NCBI GenBank assembly: GCA_003255025.1 | Contig: QANY01004032.1 | Coordinates: 1,916,756-1,980,755 of the forward strand | DNA length: 64,000 nt | Direction: 5' to 3' | Origin: Datisca glomerata | Lineage: Eukaryota; Streptophyta; Magnoliopsida; Cucurbitales; Datiscaceae | In this document: positions 34,348-45,569 of the stretch, in pieces | Numbering within the stretch: position 1 is the first letter of the stretch | Layout of the letters: every line of letters starts with the position of its first letter | Made by a program: the position numbers and the translations under genes | The notes under the pieces: model-generated | What the model saw: only the letters and a program-made list of their open reading frames with translations | Databases searched by the model: none | What the model was told of the DNA's origin: nothing

Positions 34348-36167
34348 TCTCCATTTCTATTTATCTTTCATCTTCTCTTATTCTTTTTCTTAAGGTAGTT
34401 TAAATTTCTAACACTTTAGCTTACAATATATTTTGTTCATTATTCTTCATCATATTTCTTCTCGATACTCATGTAGTTGATATTTTTCATTTCTTTTTTC
34501 ATACATGAGTTGTTTGTTCATTCTTTATCATTTCTCTAACTCTTAATCATAAGTTTTAATTTCATGCATTGTTGATTTCTCTACAAGTTTGATAATGATA
34601 TATTTTTGTCATCAACTCAATCAATGAGGACGAGGATGAAGCTTTTGAGGGGTGTAAAATTAACTCAAGGTAAATCAACTCTTTAATGGGTTGAAAGTGT
34701 ACATTTGATGAAAATATCTCCTATGATAATTTATCATACATAAAAATGCATAAAATAGAGAGTCAAACTTCTATACAAGATTATGTAATATTTAAGTTTT
34801 GAATTTTTTTATGTTCTTACAAGTCTTTTCTCTCTTTTTATTTTAAATTTTGTTCATCATTTTTGTGACACTTGTTTGAACTAGGTACCATCCATGATCA
34901 TTCCTAGCAATGAAGGAAGAAAGAAAAAATGGTAATTAGTAAACTAAGTAGTCCAAAATAAAAAGGGTAAATTTATATTTCAAACAAAAAATATTCTATT
35001 TTGAAAGTTTTATTGATTTTTCTTTAGTGACACTTGTTTGTATTAGTTACCATCCATGATCATTCTTTTGCTATTTGATTAGCAATGAGGGAAGAAAGAA
35101 AAAATGGCAATTATTAGACTATATAGTTAAGAATAATATGCTTATGTGAATTATATATGAAATTAAGTATTTTTCATAGATTAATTTATTTATACGTAAA
35201 ATATTTATTAATAATTTATTTATGAAATAATTATATATATATATTCTTAAAAAAAAATGAAATTAAAAAAACAGAGGGTGAAATCACCCTCTGTATTCTT
35301 TTTATTTGTATTTTATTTCTTTTTTCTTTTTTGTTGTTTTTTTTCTATTTTTATTAGTAGATATTATGATTTGTTTTAATTTATTTGTATATATCTTTTT
35401 ACTTGTTCACATATTGTTTTTTTATTTTCACGCAACATATTTTTTTTAAATTTATCATATATTTTTATCATCTCTAACTTTTCTTTCCATTATTTTTTCT
35501 TTTTTCTTTATAGTTTTTATCTCTTCTTATTTATTTATGTATTATTATCCTATCGTCATGATTGTAATGTGATTATTGTTTCATTCTTTAACCATCAGAA
35601 TTAATGTTCATAAATTAAAACCATAACAATTAGATTTAAATTTTGTTAATTTTATTATTTCATTTTCACAAAAAAAATCTGACGACGGACTTTAGAATTT
35701 TTGGGATACTAAACTTCTTGAACTACCGAGGTGAGGAGTTATTTTTAGGATACCGAAAGTAACTCCAATAATGTTTTGATTTAAAAATATATATAAAAAT
35801 AAAAAATAAATTTTCAATAGTTTTTGTACCACCAATTAAAGGTCATTTATTTTGTTCATTTTTATGATACAAAATGTACCAAATGCGACATTCAAAAATA
35901 AATTTCGTCAGTCTTGTTTTAAAATATAATTTAGATAGCATTTAATTAAATTTTGGTAACCATTTTAACAATGGGTGTTATGGGATGCTAATACATTCCA
36001 CGCACAAATGACTCCCGAACTAATTTTGAGTTTTCATAAAATAAAATTTTTATTTCAAAATTGGGTGACCAATCATACTCTAAAATGATTGGTGGTGACT
36101 CCGAATTTATTTTTTTCAAAAATATTTTTTTTCAATCGTTGCTCCGCGTCGCTGGCTTGTTGCGAGA

Positions 36168-36172
36168 AAGAG
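36168..36172. repeat. Target-site duplication AAGAG, right
   Basis: Partner of 8003-8007. Confidence 0.7.
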
Positions 36173-37846
36173 AAAGCATAATGTAAGCTAATTCATCAAG
36201 AAGGTGTCAAATAGGTTTCATTTTAGCGTTCAACCAACCCTAAAATTCTTCCAATCGAACAACACTATGGGTACGAGAAAGGAACCCCGCAACGTATGTG
36301 CTCCTCCTATTAGTGTTCTTCACATCTGTTTAAAATTAAAATACTGCCTTGTGCTATAAAGGTGGCGAACTATAATGTCACTTTTCAAATATGAGATTAA
36401 AGTAATTTGACTGAAAGGTCGAATGATCACATTAGTGTCATTTATCCTAAACTTTAATGTGGGAAATTGTTTTTTGAAAAGGAGTAGCAAAAATTAGCAT
36501 CTTTTATATTGATTCTCTTGCTAAGTTACAAATATAGAAGATGACAAGGCATGTTGACTCGAATTCATAATCTCATATATATAATCTGATGTCACCAAGC
36601 AATTTTGGGATTATTGTCTATACTTGTGAAATGTTAGAGCTAGGCGCAGTCTACCTGGGTTCACCTTATCAAGTGGCTTAGAGCTCACACTCATATAAAA
36701 GAGCTGATATCTTTGCTAGATCCTTGGCTTAATTAGCTTTTATGGATAATGATAAAAAAACAAGTTTTAAGGATGGTGTTAAATAAATGACTGCTAAATT
36801 TTCTTTTGCAGGAAAGATTTAATTTTTCAGAACCTCCACATGCCGAGTGGCTTATTAATTTGCAAGCCTTTTTTCAGTTATTTTTACTAATTTTTAATTA
36901 TCTGATAATTTACTTAACTCGCTCTTAAAAACTGATAATTCTTATATTTGTCTTTAGCTTTTAGTTGGCTTTTAATGCTGTTGTGCGTATTCTATTTTGA
37001 GAAAAATTATCCAAAGACGTTTTTAAGGTAAAATTACAGAAACGTCTGTTATTTGTAAATCCATACTTAGATATATTAGGATAGATTGTGGAATTTTAAG
37101 AATATCCTAGATTTGGCTATTAATAAATTCTTCAATCTCATTAGTCTATTAATTGCAAATTTTTTAAAGTAGGTGATTTTTAGAGTTTAGTTTAATTTGT
37201 TTTGCTCTGTTTTTCTATGCCTCTTATATAACCTTAAAAATTTATATGGTTAAATAAATGTTTATTTACCAAAGGAATAATTTTGAGATTTTAATGCTAT
37301 GTTAAAAATCTTGAAAATTTGTAGGAAACTAAAAAGAGTGAAGAATTACATTTTCACTACTTGATATAAAAGTTACTAGGAAAAATGAATATGTTTATCG
37401 TTACACGAACCGTTATCGAAAAGGGGAGAAAGTGCATTTTCCCTAGTTCTTTTTAATTAATATGTTTTCACTAATTTCAGTTCTAAATAATGCATGTATT
37501 ACCAGTTTAAGTTCTATGGTGTATATAATCTAATTTTAAACATGATAAATAAAGAAGTAAATGAAAATAAATTGCAATTTGTGAAGCGTATTTGCTGTCA
37601 CGGAGAGGTTGTTGCATAGCATTCCTTAACTAAAGATTAAGAAAGTTAGTTTCAAAAATAAAAATTAAGAAAGTTGACTAAGAAATTCCGGAATGTCACA
37701 ACTCAGAGCACATTTAACCTACTAAAAAGTCAAACAAATAAATTATTTTTTAAGTTTAAGGCAAATAATCAAAACAATAATGGCAAGTAATGACAATGCA
37801 CGACGGAAAGTCACAAAGACTTATTCCTAGAGGCAATTGATTAGCA
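36173..37846. other. Upstream region of ASR gene
   Basis: AT-rich with no credible frames or recognised repeats. It includes the gene's likely promoter at its right end. Confidence 0.4.
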
Positions 37847-37855
37847 CTATAAATG
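37847..37855 (+). promoter_or_regulatory. ASR gene TATA box
   Basis: CTATAAATG about 120 bases before the start codon. It predicts a transcription start near 37877 and a 5' leader of roughly 95 bases beginning in a TC-rich stretch (TTCTTCAATG). Confidence 0.65.
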
Positions 37856-37973
37856 ACGACCTCATTCTTCAATGTTTTCAGCTCTCACACTAACTTCACT
37901 AAATAATATCAAAAGGAGCTCTTTTTCCTATTTTCTTTGCTTAATTTTGTGTCATTTTTTTTAAATTACTAGT

Positions 37974-38563
37974 ATGGCTGACAAGAATGTTCAGTTCTTC
38001 CACCGTGAATCAAACTACTCCCAAACCACAACTGAAGTGGTAGCTACTACCGCTGAGCCTGAAGTTGATTACAAGAAGAAGGAGAAGCATCACAAGCACC
38101 TCGAGCTTCTAGGCGGCCTAGGTGCAGTCGCGGCCGGTGCTTACGCCTTGGTAATTTAATCATCTCTTATCTACTCTATATTTTCGTCGTATTTTTTCGT
38201 TGATGAAAATATAATCATTACTTCGATTTTCATACCAACATAGGCACTTATGAATAATATGTATGATTGAAATTATAATAAAAACAAAAATGGAACGTCC
38301 ATTTACTACTGTTGTCCAAGATACATACATTTAAGGTACCTACAAGCGTGATACTTTTATATATGTGTGTCGTGCGAGATTGTATGTATGTAGTTATGGA
38401 CTCTGATTAAAACAAATATCAGCACGAGAAGCAGAAAGCAAAGAAAGACCCAGAGAATGCCAACAAGCACAAGGTGGCAAAGGAGATTGCAGTAGCAGTG
38501 GCAGTTGGAGCTGGTAAATATGCCTTACATGAGCGTCATGAGAAGAAAAATGCAAGGAACTAA
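37974..38563 (+). CDS. ASR (ABA/WDS family) protein, two exons
   Basis: Coding exons 37974-38150 and 38423-38563 are joined in phase across a 272-base GT...AG intron, giving 105 residues. Residues about 32-100 form the ABA/WDS domain: [15 protein letters not shown], then [11 protein letters not shown] at the end of exon 1. Exon 2 continues [19 protein letters not shown], then an alanine-valine-rich helix and HERHEKK. ASR proteins are small, hydrophilic, stress- and ripening-induced plant proteins. They bind zinc and DNA, act as chaperones and occur in nucleus and cytoplasm. The intron sits at the usual place, right after AYAL. Oddities are a short N-terminus with few histidines and an abrupt C-terminus lacking the usual lysine-histidine tail. 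Both exons are clean, so I take it as a live gene, but expression is unproven. Confidence 0.9.
38151..38422 (+). other. ASR intron
   Basis: Starts GTAATT and ends TATCAG. Its removal keeps the reading frame and restores the conserved AYAL-HEK junction. Confidence 0.88.
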
Positions 38564-38782
38564 GAGGGAACATCTGTCTCATCTCTCATTGGAAACAAGC
38601 ATATAAGAGTTGTCTTCAATCATTTTCCTTTTCTTTATTTTCAATTGGAATTCCATCTAAAATAGGGGTTTGTCCATTTTAAATGGTTGATAATAATCAT
38701 GTACTAATTACTCATCCCTTTATTTTAATAATGCTTAATTTAAACCACTTCTCTTCTACTCATATATTATTAATCTATTATT

Positions 38783-39479
38783 TAGGGATGTACATCCAAC
38801 TCAAAAAATTTATCTCGTCCTACTAAACTTCTCCGAACTAAATGAGACGAAACATGATAAAAATATTATGTCGAGATGAGAGAGGACATGGGATAGAAGT
38901 GTAAAAAATTCTCATCCCATCCCGAATATAAAATGACGTCGTTAAGACGACGTTGTTTGATCAGGCTATATATTTATTTAGCTTCACTCTTTTTCATTCT
39001 TACTTTTTTTCCGTAGGCGCTGGCTTCAATATTCCCTCAGGCCTCAATCAGTCTCAGCTCAAGCTCGGAGCTTCCGTCAACATTTCGTTCTCACTTGACA
39101 TTTCCTTTGGCTTCATCTTATAGTAAGATGATTACTTCCTAACACTCTCTCTAATCCTCCCTACGCCACTCACTTCATGCATCACCTTTGACATTTTTGA
39201 AGCCGTTGGCTTTGATTTGAAGCTATTTTCTTTAATTTTTTGGTTGTTTTCTTCTGTTTTCAGGATTTTTATCTTTATTTCTGATTTTGAGTTTGTTTGT
39301 TAGTTACGTTTTTGGTTCTTGAATCCAGTCTGTCCCACATCCCGTTCCGAAAAGTAGGACGAACCGTCTGGTCCCGACCAGGTTTTTCCTCTCTGACGGG
39401 ACGGGACACATTTTTCGTGTCTCGTTTTGGACGGGACAGAAAATGTCCAAAATGTCTCCTGCCCCATCCGTACATCCCC
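38783..39479. mobile_element. Short hAT-like non-autonomous element
   Basis: The ends are TAGGGATGTACATCC and CCGTACATCCCC, an imperfect terminal inverted repeat of the kind seen in plant hAT-like elements. Inner parts include GGGACGGGAC-type repeats near the right end, in sense and in complement. No clear 8-bp target duplication was found (CTATTATT against GTGCATAC), so the exact limits are uncertain. Confidence 0.5.
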
Positions 39480-39843
39480 GTGCATACCCAACATTATGTG
39501 ATACGTTAGATGTATATTAGTTTTCAAGTCTGCAATTATTTATTAATCGAAGGAATCTTCGTATATACTATATGATTTGTTCATTCAACTATAATTTTGT
39601 AAATTAAGGAACGTATAAGTATTAACCGGTTATATTGCTCAAAACATATATTGTGTGATTGTGAAAAATAAATTCCCGAATACTGTACTTTTTTTAGTCC
39701 CTGTTTAGAGTAGTGCTGCTCTTTAACCTAACAAAATTAACATATGTTATTTTGATATTACTCTTTATTATTTCTTTTGTTTAAAATCTAAAGTGGCAAC
39801 AAATTCATTTGTTTAAATTATTTCTTTTGTGGTTGATAATAAT
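39480..39843. other. AT-rich spacer
   Basis: No frames, repeats or conserved motifs recognised. Confidence 0.4.
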
Positions 39844-39857
39844 TTATTTCAGCTGTT
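39844..39857. repeat. LINE target-site duplication, left
   Basis: TTATTTCAGCTGTT, an exact 14-base repeat of 43447-43460. Confidence 0.88.
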
Positions 39858-39879
39858 ATTTTTTTGAGTTGAACATATA

Positions 39880-40551
39880 TTAGAAAGAAGAACGAGAGTC
39901 TTCGTACAGAATATCCCCTAAAGCAAGGGGATAATCCTCAAACCAAACTGTACAAGTATCCTCCAGAAGAGCGAGTTTGGCCAATCTATGAGCTACAACA
40001 TTACAACTATGAGGAATATAAGAAATAAAACAAGAACAATTAATTAACATAGATCTACAATCCGCTATCAGAAGATTTACATCTGCTGATGGGATAGATT
40101 TCCTTAAGCAAGCTTTAACAGTTAAAAGCGAATCTGATTCAGCAAATTGGACAGTGATTCCTGAAACTAACACAAGCTCAAGACCTTCCATGAGAGTTGT
40201 AGCTTTAGCTGCTACCACCTCAAGATTTCTTGGAATATGTTTAGTCATAGCTGCCATAACTTTATCTCTATGATTCCTAATAATAACTCTAATGCATGTT
40301 CCACGGGGTGATCCACAAGCTGCATCCACATTGATTTTGAAGCACCCAAAAGAATGAGGAGACCACCGAACATGACCTGGAGCTTTATCAACTCGTCTAG
40401 TTGGGCAAGAGGGAGAAAAATCGTTAAATTCATTTAAATAATTGGCAGCCCAATTAACTAGCCATAAATATCTTGGTTGAATTCTTTTCCAAACCCCCCC
40501 TCCCCCGCATTTCGGTTCCGCCAGATCGTCCAGCAAAGAATGATGAACCAA
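39880..40551 (-). pseudogene. LINE RNase H domain
   Basis: A 223-residue frame with a plant LINE-type RNase H: FKINVDAACGSPRGTCIRVI (first aspartate), VVAAKATTLMEGLELV (glutamate), FAESDSLLTVKACL (second aspartate), and IPHSCNVVAHRLAKLAL near the end. All of these catalytic positions are present. The C-terminus ends 15 bases before the poly-A. Confidence 0.85.
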
Positions 40552-40690
40552 ACAAAATCTTAGGAATCAAGGTTGTTTTTTGTAGCAAAGAGATAGTCCA
40601 GCATCTTGGGGGCTTTCGAAAAATCCAAAACTGCAGGGATAGATAAGGACTAGAACTCCTTGGCCAATTTGCATCGAATCAAAGCATGCA

Positions 40691-41210
40691 CTAAAGTCTC
40701 ATCTTTACCAAAAAAGCACATTTAGAAGAAGTATTAGAGCAGTAAGGAAGGGAGTTTTGGGATGCCCTCCATGCAAAAATTTTGATTTTGGAAGGCAGCT
40801 TCAAATTGCATATAAACTTCCACCAACCCCCGCACTCCGAAGCACTGGAAACTTGATTAGAGGATAACTCAGCACAAGCAATTTTATGTCCACTTTTAAC
40901 AGAATAAGAACCCGATTTATCATAGTGCCATACTAATCTATCGGAAAAATCAGACTTTGGGAGGGGGATAGCAAGAATAGCCTCTACATCCTCAGGCAGA
41001 AAAATATTATATAATAAATTGACATTCCATATGTTCTGATCAATAAAATCAGATACCATCAAAGCAGAAACATGGTTTGGGAGTGGGGTAATTACCTTAA
41101 AAATTGGAGGTCTCGGGATCCACTTATCTTGAAAAGCTTTGATCGAGCGAAAATTACCAACTTGCCACTTGAGACCTTTGCATAATAGTTCTTTGCCCCA
41201 AGTAATACTT
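40691..41210 (-). pseudogene. LINE zinc-binding (zf-RVT) domain
   Basis: Reads DRLVWHYDKSGSYSVKSGHK, then WWKFICNLKLPSKIKIFAWR, then a cysteine-containing end. This is the connector between reverse transcriptase and RNase H in plant LINEs. The frame is lost after 40691, before the domain is complete. Confidence 0.8.
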
Positions 41211-41212
41211 CT

Positions 41213-42740
41213 CTAAAGGAAAGAAGAGGAGTTGCCTGGAAAAACTTCTAACAATGTGGAATTGCTCAAATACTTGGCCTTCAGAATTCTACCTATAATT
41301 GAGTCTAGGTAAAGCAACAGTCTCCAAGCTTGTTTCGCTAGGAGAGCTTGATTAAAAGGTTCTAGTGCCTTTTCGCTAGGAGAGCTTGTTTCGCTAGGAG
41401 ACCTATTTCTTATGACAGAAAAGCTGACTGAGGATATAATATTCCCAATAAGAGAGATCCATTTGTCAGGAAAGCCCATTTTCCTTAGCGAAACCCAGAC
41501 CTCCGTTCTTTTTGGAAGTACAAAGCTTCCCCCAAGTTGTCCAATGCATTTTTGGACCTTTATTCGAAAAACCCCACCAAAATTCACCGTTGCAGCTTCT
41601 ATTTCTTTACAAAGAATTTTGGGGAGTCTGAAACAACTCATAGCATAGATTGGGATTGCTTGAATTATCCTTTTAATCTGCACCTCCTTGCCAGCATTAG
41701 AGAATTGGCTTTCTCTCCATCTCATTAGTAGCGTTCAGATTTTACTCACTATGTAGCCAAAAGCTCGCTTCTTCCTCTGATCTAGGAAAATCGAAAGGCC
41801 AAGATAGGTTTCGAGACACAGCCCCAGTTTGATGTTGAGAACGGAAGCAATTGAATTTATACAACTATTAGATGCATTCAGGCTGAAAGTGATAAGAGAC
41901 TTTTCCATATTAACTATTTGGCCTGACGCTTTGGCATACAAACTCAAAATTGCAGCACTACCCAAGGTTGACTCCTCATTAGCTTTGCTGAAAAGAAGAG
42001 TATCTTCGGCTAAAAAGAGATGGGACACTATCGGGCCAGCTCTACAAATTGGGGAACAATCAATCAAGTCTATGCTTGAGAAGTTTTTTTATTAAACTTG
42101 AGAAACCTTCAATGCATAAGAGAAACAAATAAGGAGATAGCGGATCTCCTTGGCATAGGCCTCTACTAGGGGAAAACTTTCCAAATACCGACCTATTTCT
42201 TATGACAGAAAAGCTGACTGAGGATATAATATTCCCAATAAGAGAGATCCATTTGTCGGGAAAGCCCATTTTCCTTATGATCGCAAGAAGATAATTCCAT
42301 TCTACATGATCGAAAGCTTTGCTGACATCAAGTTTAATGGCAGCCAAAGCTGAATTTCGGGTTTTCTTCCTCCTCATCGAATGGATTATTTCATAGGCAG
42401 CCATGATATTGTCCAAGATTTGTCTTCCTCCAAAAAAATCTCCTTGGTTTCTGAAATTAGAAATGGGAGAATTGGTTTCAGCCTATTCAACAGTGTTTTA
42501 GCTATAATCTTATAAAGCACGTTGCAAAGACTAATGAGTCTAAAGTCTTTGACGTACTTCACCTTATTAACTTTCAGAATTAAGGCAATATAGGTGGAGT
42601 TTATGGGCTGGAGGTCGACGACCTTACTGAGGCATTTAAGACGGAAATGGTTTATCTCATTTCCTAAAAAGTCCCCAATAATTTGGTAGAATAAAGCCGG
42701 TAAACCATCGGGGCCTGGACATTTTTTTCAGATGCATACT
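41213..42740 (-). pseudogene. LINE reverse transcriptase
   Basis: Starts with PGPDGLPALFYQ (about 42715), continues FRLISLCNVLYKIIAK, then AAIKLDVSKAFDHVEW with the first catalytic aspartate. SRGLCQGDPLSPYLFLLC is intact. The box normally reading ADD is AED (HLFLAEDTLLFSKA). After about 41735 it continues with MRWRESQFSNAGKEVQIKRI and ends near LEPFNQALLAKQAWRLL. Frame changes at about 42415, 42065, 41730 and 41585 break it. Confidence 0.87.
41371..41487 (-). repeat. Templated patch inside the LINE
   Basis: Bases 41400-41487 copy 42190-42277 of the same element, with one mismatch in 88 bases. The right-hand neighbour is made of two extra copies of TTTCGCTAGGAG, whose source lies at 41332-41343. 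The patch separates conserved neighbours (GGLGF and LEPFNQALL). See the findings. Confidence 0.85.
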
Positions 42741-42869
42741 CTTCAGAGCATGTTACGAAGTCTACGGAGTAAGTTCCATGAGTGTATTCTTTCTTTTTGT
42801 TCCAGATGGCCATAAAAACTGGTAAATCTCCCTCTAACTCCCTCCTCATCCTTCACCTAAGTGTCAATG

Positions 42870-43130
42870 TGACCATCCAAGAAGGATTTGTTCTGAACAT
42901 CTATATAATTCTTCCACAACAGTATTAATCCACCGCTATTGCCTCGACTCGGGATGATAAAACCACAATTACAACCCAAACGAATTCGTAAATTGTTACC
43001 CTTGTTCTTCGAGCATCTTATTTCCTAAAGGAAGATCAGGATGAGATCTTTATCAGCTAGCAAACGTACTAGTGAATTGAACGCCCATTTGTTCCTAAGC
43101 CCTCGGGAGTTCCAGCACAGAATAATCATT
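42870..43130 (-). pseudogene. LINE endonuclease N-terminal remnant
   Basis: Reads ILCWNSRGLRNKWAFNSL, the start of the exonuclease-endonuclease-phosphatase domain (WN.RGL), then DLILIFL, a stop and EIRCSKNK, then GFIIPSRGNSGGLILLWKN. The catalytic second half is missing. Confidence 0.75.
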
Positions 43131-43446
43131 GTGAGTAGTGGGCCCCATCAAGGAGACTCGCTGCTTGTGAATTCGATTAGTGATATTTGTTGTTCGAGCA
43201 GAGTTTCTTTGGATTTTCAGGAGTATCTTACTCTAAAGATGGCCTCTTTTTTCTTGCATCTTCCACTGGTTGAGTGTTCTGAGAATTTCGTGGTGATATC
43301 TTTTTGGTTTTCTTCGCCACTTGCTAGTTTGTCTATCACTTTTGTCCGTATTAGTTGGGCTAGAGGAGGATAGGTCCATTATCATAACATCATTCTTCTC
43401 TTGTGGGGCCGTATGTTGGTGGCCCACTATTATTGAGTTTTGAGAA

Positions 43447-43460
43447 TTATTTCAGCTGTT
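43447..43460. repeat. LINE target-site duplication, right
   Basis: Partner of 39844-39857. Confidence 0.88.
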
Positions 43461-44649
43461 GAAAATATATATTTCTCGTGTTATTAATTTAGTTCTTACG
43501 AATTCTTAGTTGATGTTAAAAAAGACTCTGCAATTTTATGTTTGGCTTTAATGTCCTTCCAAATAATGTGTCTATATTTTCTTCGACAAATTTAGGAGAT
43601 TGAGGATTTTGGGCTTCTCCCATTGAGGCCACGTGACTGTCAATTAAATTATTATCACGTCACTTTATGCTACTTTTATTCAAAGTTTGACTTATTTTAA
43701 CTTGGACCATATATGAAAATATACAAAGATTTGGACAACATGCATGGTTATTCTAGTTTAAGATCATACGGACAGGACAAGTCGAAGTGTGCATACGCAA
43801 ACCCGAAAACCCTGGTCGTCAAATTGAAAAAAAAAAAAGATAGTGACATGTCATTGGAAATATAACAAAAAGGGCTGCGCATTTTTGACTCATAATGAAG
43901 GTTGTTTATAATGAAATTTTATGCAACGGTTCAAAAGTGATGTGGACGGTGTAGCGTAGGGGTTTTTGGAACGAATAGATTGTCGCACGCACAGTTCACT
44001 TTTCGGAGGTTATAACTTTAGACTTGGGTTGACTCACGGGGCCCCCGTAAGATATCAAACCTCCAGGTTTACCCATTACGGCCTGGTTTCAGGCCTAAGA
44101 AAAGTTATTTTAGGCACTTTTGAAGACCCGAAATCTGTTTTTACGAGTTTTAGACATTTTTATAATTCTACCTTTCTTTTTTCTTTAGGGTTTTCTGAGA
44201 CACTTTATATACATTTTGTTTAGGTTTTAGGCGGTAACTTATAATATTTTTTTTAGACATTTTCTCTTTATAATTCTAATTTTTGGTATTTCGGATTTAT
44301 CAAAATTGATGCCTAAATCCTAATAATCTTAGAATTCAATAAGTTTTAGAAGATCGAATTACTGATAATCGTGCGCGATTCAACATTTTTTAATATTGTT
44401 AGATTTTTTTTAGACTTCCGCTACATCAAAAGGCTAGAATTAGAAGGACGAAATATATCCTTGATGATCCACATAACAATTTCTTCAAATTATCATAGTG
44501 TATAGGGGACTAGCAAAAGATCCAGTAAACAACGATATGGTTACAATTTTGCCTCGGTAAACTAGATAAATAGTTAAATTCTATGCAATCAAGTATATAT
44601 TTTACTATGTAAATTTTGATTGGTTTTTTAACCGGGAAAAAGCCACCCA

Positions 44650-45490
44650 AACACATGTACAGAAAAAATGAATCCTGAGAAGACGTGTAGACCATGAACA
44701 TGACAAGATTGGGGGGTAGACGAGAAAACAGAAATGGCACAAACATATCATGATGTAAGCGAAAATGCGGACAGGAACTCTAAACGGGAAGGAAATCAAG
44801 AACGAAAAAAGAGCATGGAAGCGAGAAACCTCATCAAAACGGGAAATGTAGACTGATCAAAGTACTGACAAAAAGTAGGCGGGAAAATGAGAACGGGGAC
44901 TGGAGTCGTGAGAAACCCGTAAATGGATAAAGAACAAACTGTCCGCCCTTAGAAAGAGGGAAAAACATGAGAATAGAAAGGAGCAAGAAGGCGGAAAAGA
45001 ACACCAGAACGAGAAAAGTAGGCCGGCCAACGGGAAAAGCTGACTGGTCAACGGGAAAAGACTGGCGGGGGACCTACACCTTCGAGAATGGGAAAGAATC
45101 GACGGGGGACCCGCACCTCTGAAACAGGAAAAGAAACCTGAGACATGGAGAACTACCCTGAACGGGCGAAGCACTCGCTGAACTATGCAAGAAAGAGAAG
45201 AAAATATGACTGGTTAAACGGGAACAGACTGACGGGGAACCCACGCCTACGAGAATGGGAAAAGCCTGAGGGGACCAACGCCCCATGAAAAGCACCGAAA
45301 GAAGAACGAGAACGAATGAAAGGAATCCAAAATGACCACCAAATGGCTATGATTGATTGGCCTGAATCACGAGAAACCACCAAGTTACTATGACTGATTG
45401 ATTGACTGATGGACTGAGAACAAAACAGCTGAAATGAATGAGTAAAGTAAAGGAGCCAACGAGCAATCCCATCAGTCGAAAGCATAGGGG
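44650..45490. repeat. Purine-rich degenerate repeats (ACGGGAAAA type)
   Basis: Phrases such as AACGGGAAAAG, ACGGGGGACC and CGAGAATGGGAAA recur. A block at 45046-45097 is repeated imperfectly at 45209-45261, about 163 bases away. The long minus-strand frames here are low-complexity products of this composition and not genes. Confidence 0.6.
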
Positions 45491-45500
45491 GGTGTGATCA

Positions 45501-45569
<69 letters not shown>

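Larger units (their letters stand above)
8008..36167 (+). mobile_element. Ty3/gypsy Tat/Ogre-like element with nested insertions
   Basis: A 28-kb unit bounded by two similar LTRs (8008-10575 and 34012-36167) and an AAGAG duplication. Internal order on the plus strand: tRNA-Arg-type primer site, DUF7745-like extra frame, gag (its first part inverted), protease, reverse transcriptase, RNase H, archaeal-type second RNase H, then about 13 kb of younger DNA, then integrase, a 3' untranslated stretch with tandem repeats, polypurine tract and LTR. The extra frame before gag, the second RNase H, the long LTRs and the repeat-bearing 3' region are hallmarks of the Tat/Ogre lineage. All coding regions carry stops and shifts, so it is dead. 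Confidence 0.85.
34012..36167 (+). repeat. Tat-like element 3' LTR
   Basis: Begins TATAGATACCGTATTTTGTC, ends TTGCGAGA, and is followed by AAGAG. It holds a TATA box (34196-34204), a GA microsatellite and a short inverted repeat (CAGAGGGTGA...TCACCCTCTG, 35271-35295) shared with the 5' LTR. Confidence 0.87.
39858..43446 (-). mobile_element. LINE (L1-type), 5'-truncated, defective
   Basis: Bounded by an exact 14-base target duplication. A short poly-A (seven A on the minus strand, 39859-39865) sits at its 3' end next to the left repeat, as target-primed reverse transcription leaves it. Parts on the minus strand in order: a hydrophilic start (43427-43233), a remnant of the endonuclease (about 43120-42870), reverse transcriptase (42725-41735 and on), zinc-binding domain (41062-40691) and RNase H (40551-39880). 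Most of the endonuclease is deleted. Confidence 0.9.

Noticed and set aside
41213..41725. 170-residue continuous frame as evidence of an intact LINE segment
   Set aside because: Its middle is out of the true frame (WWGFSNKG and GGLGF lie in another frame) and it includes the templated patch.
44857..45485. Serine/proline/phenylalanine-rich minus-strand frames
   Set aside because: They arise from purine-rich degenerate repeats on the plus strand and have no domain or codon structure.
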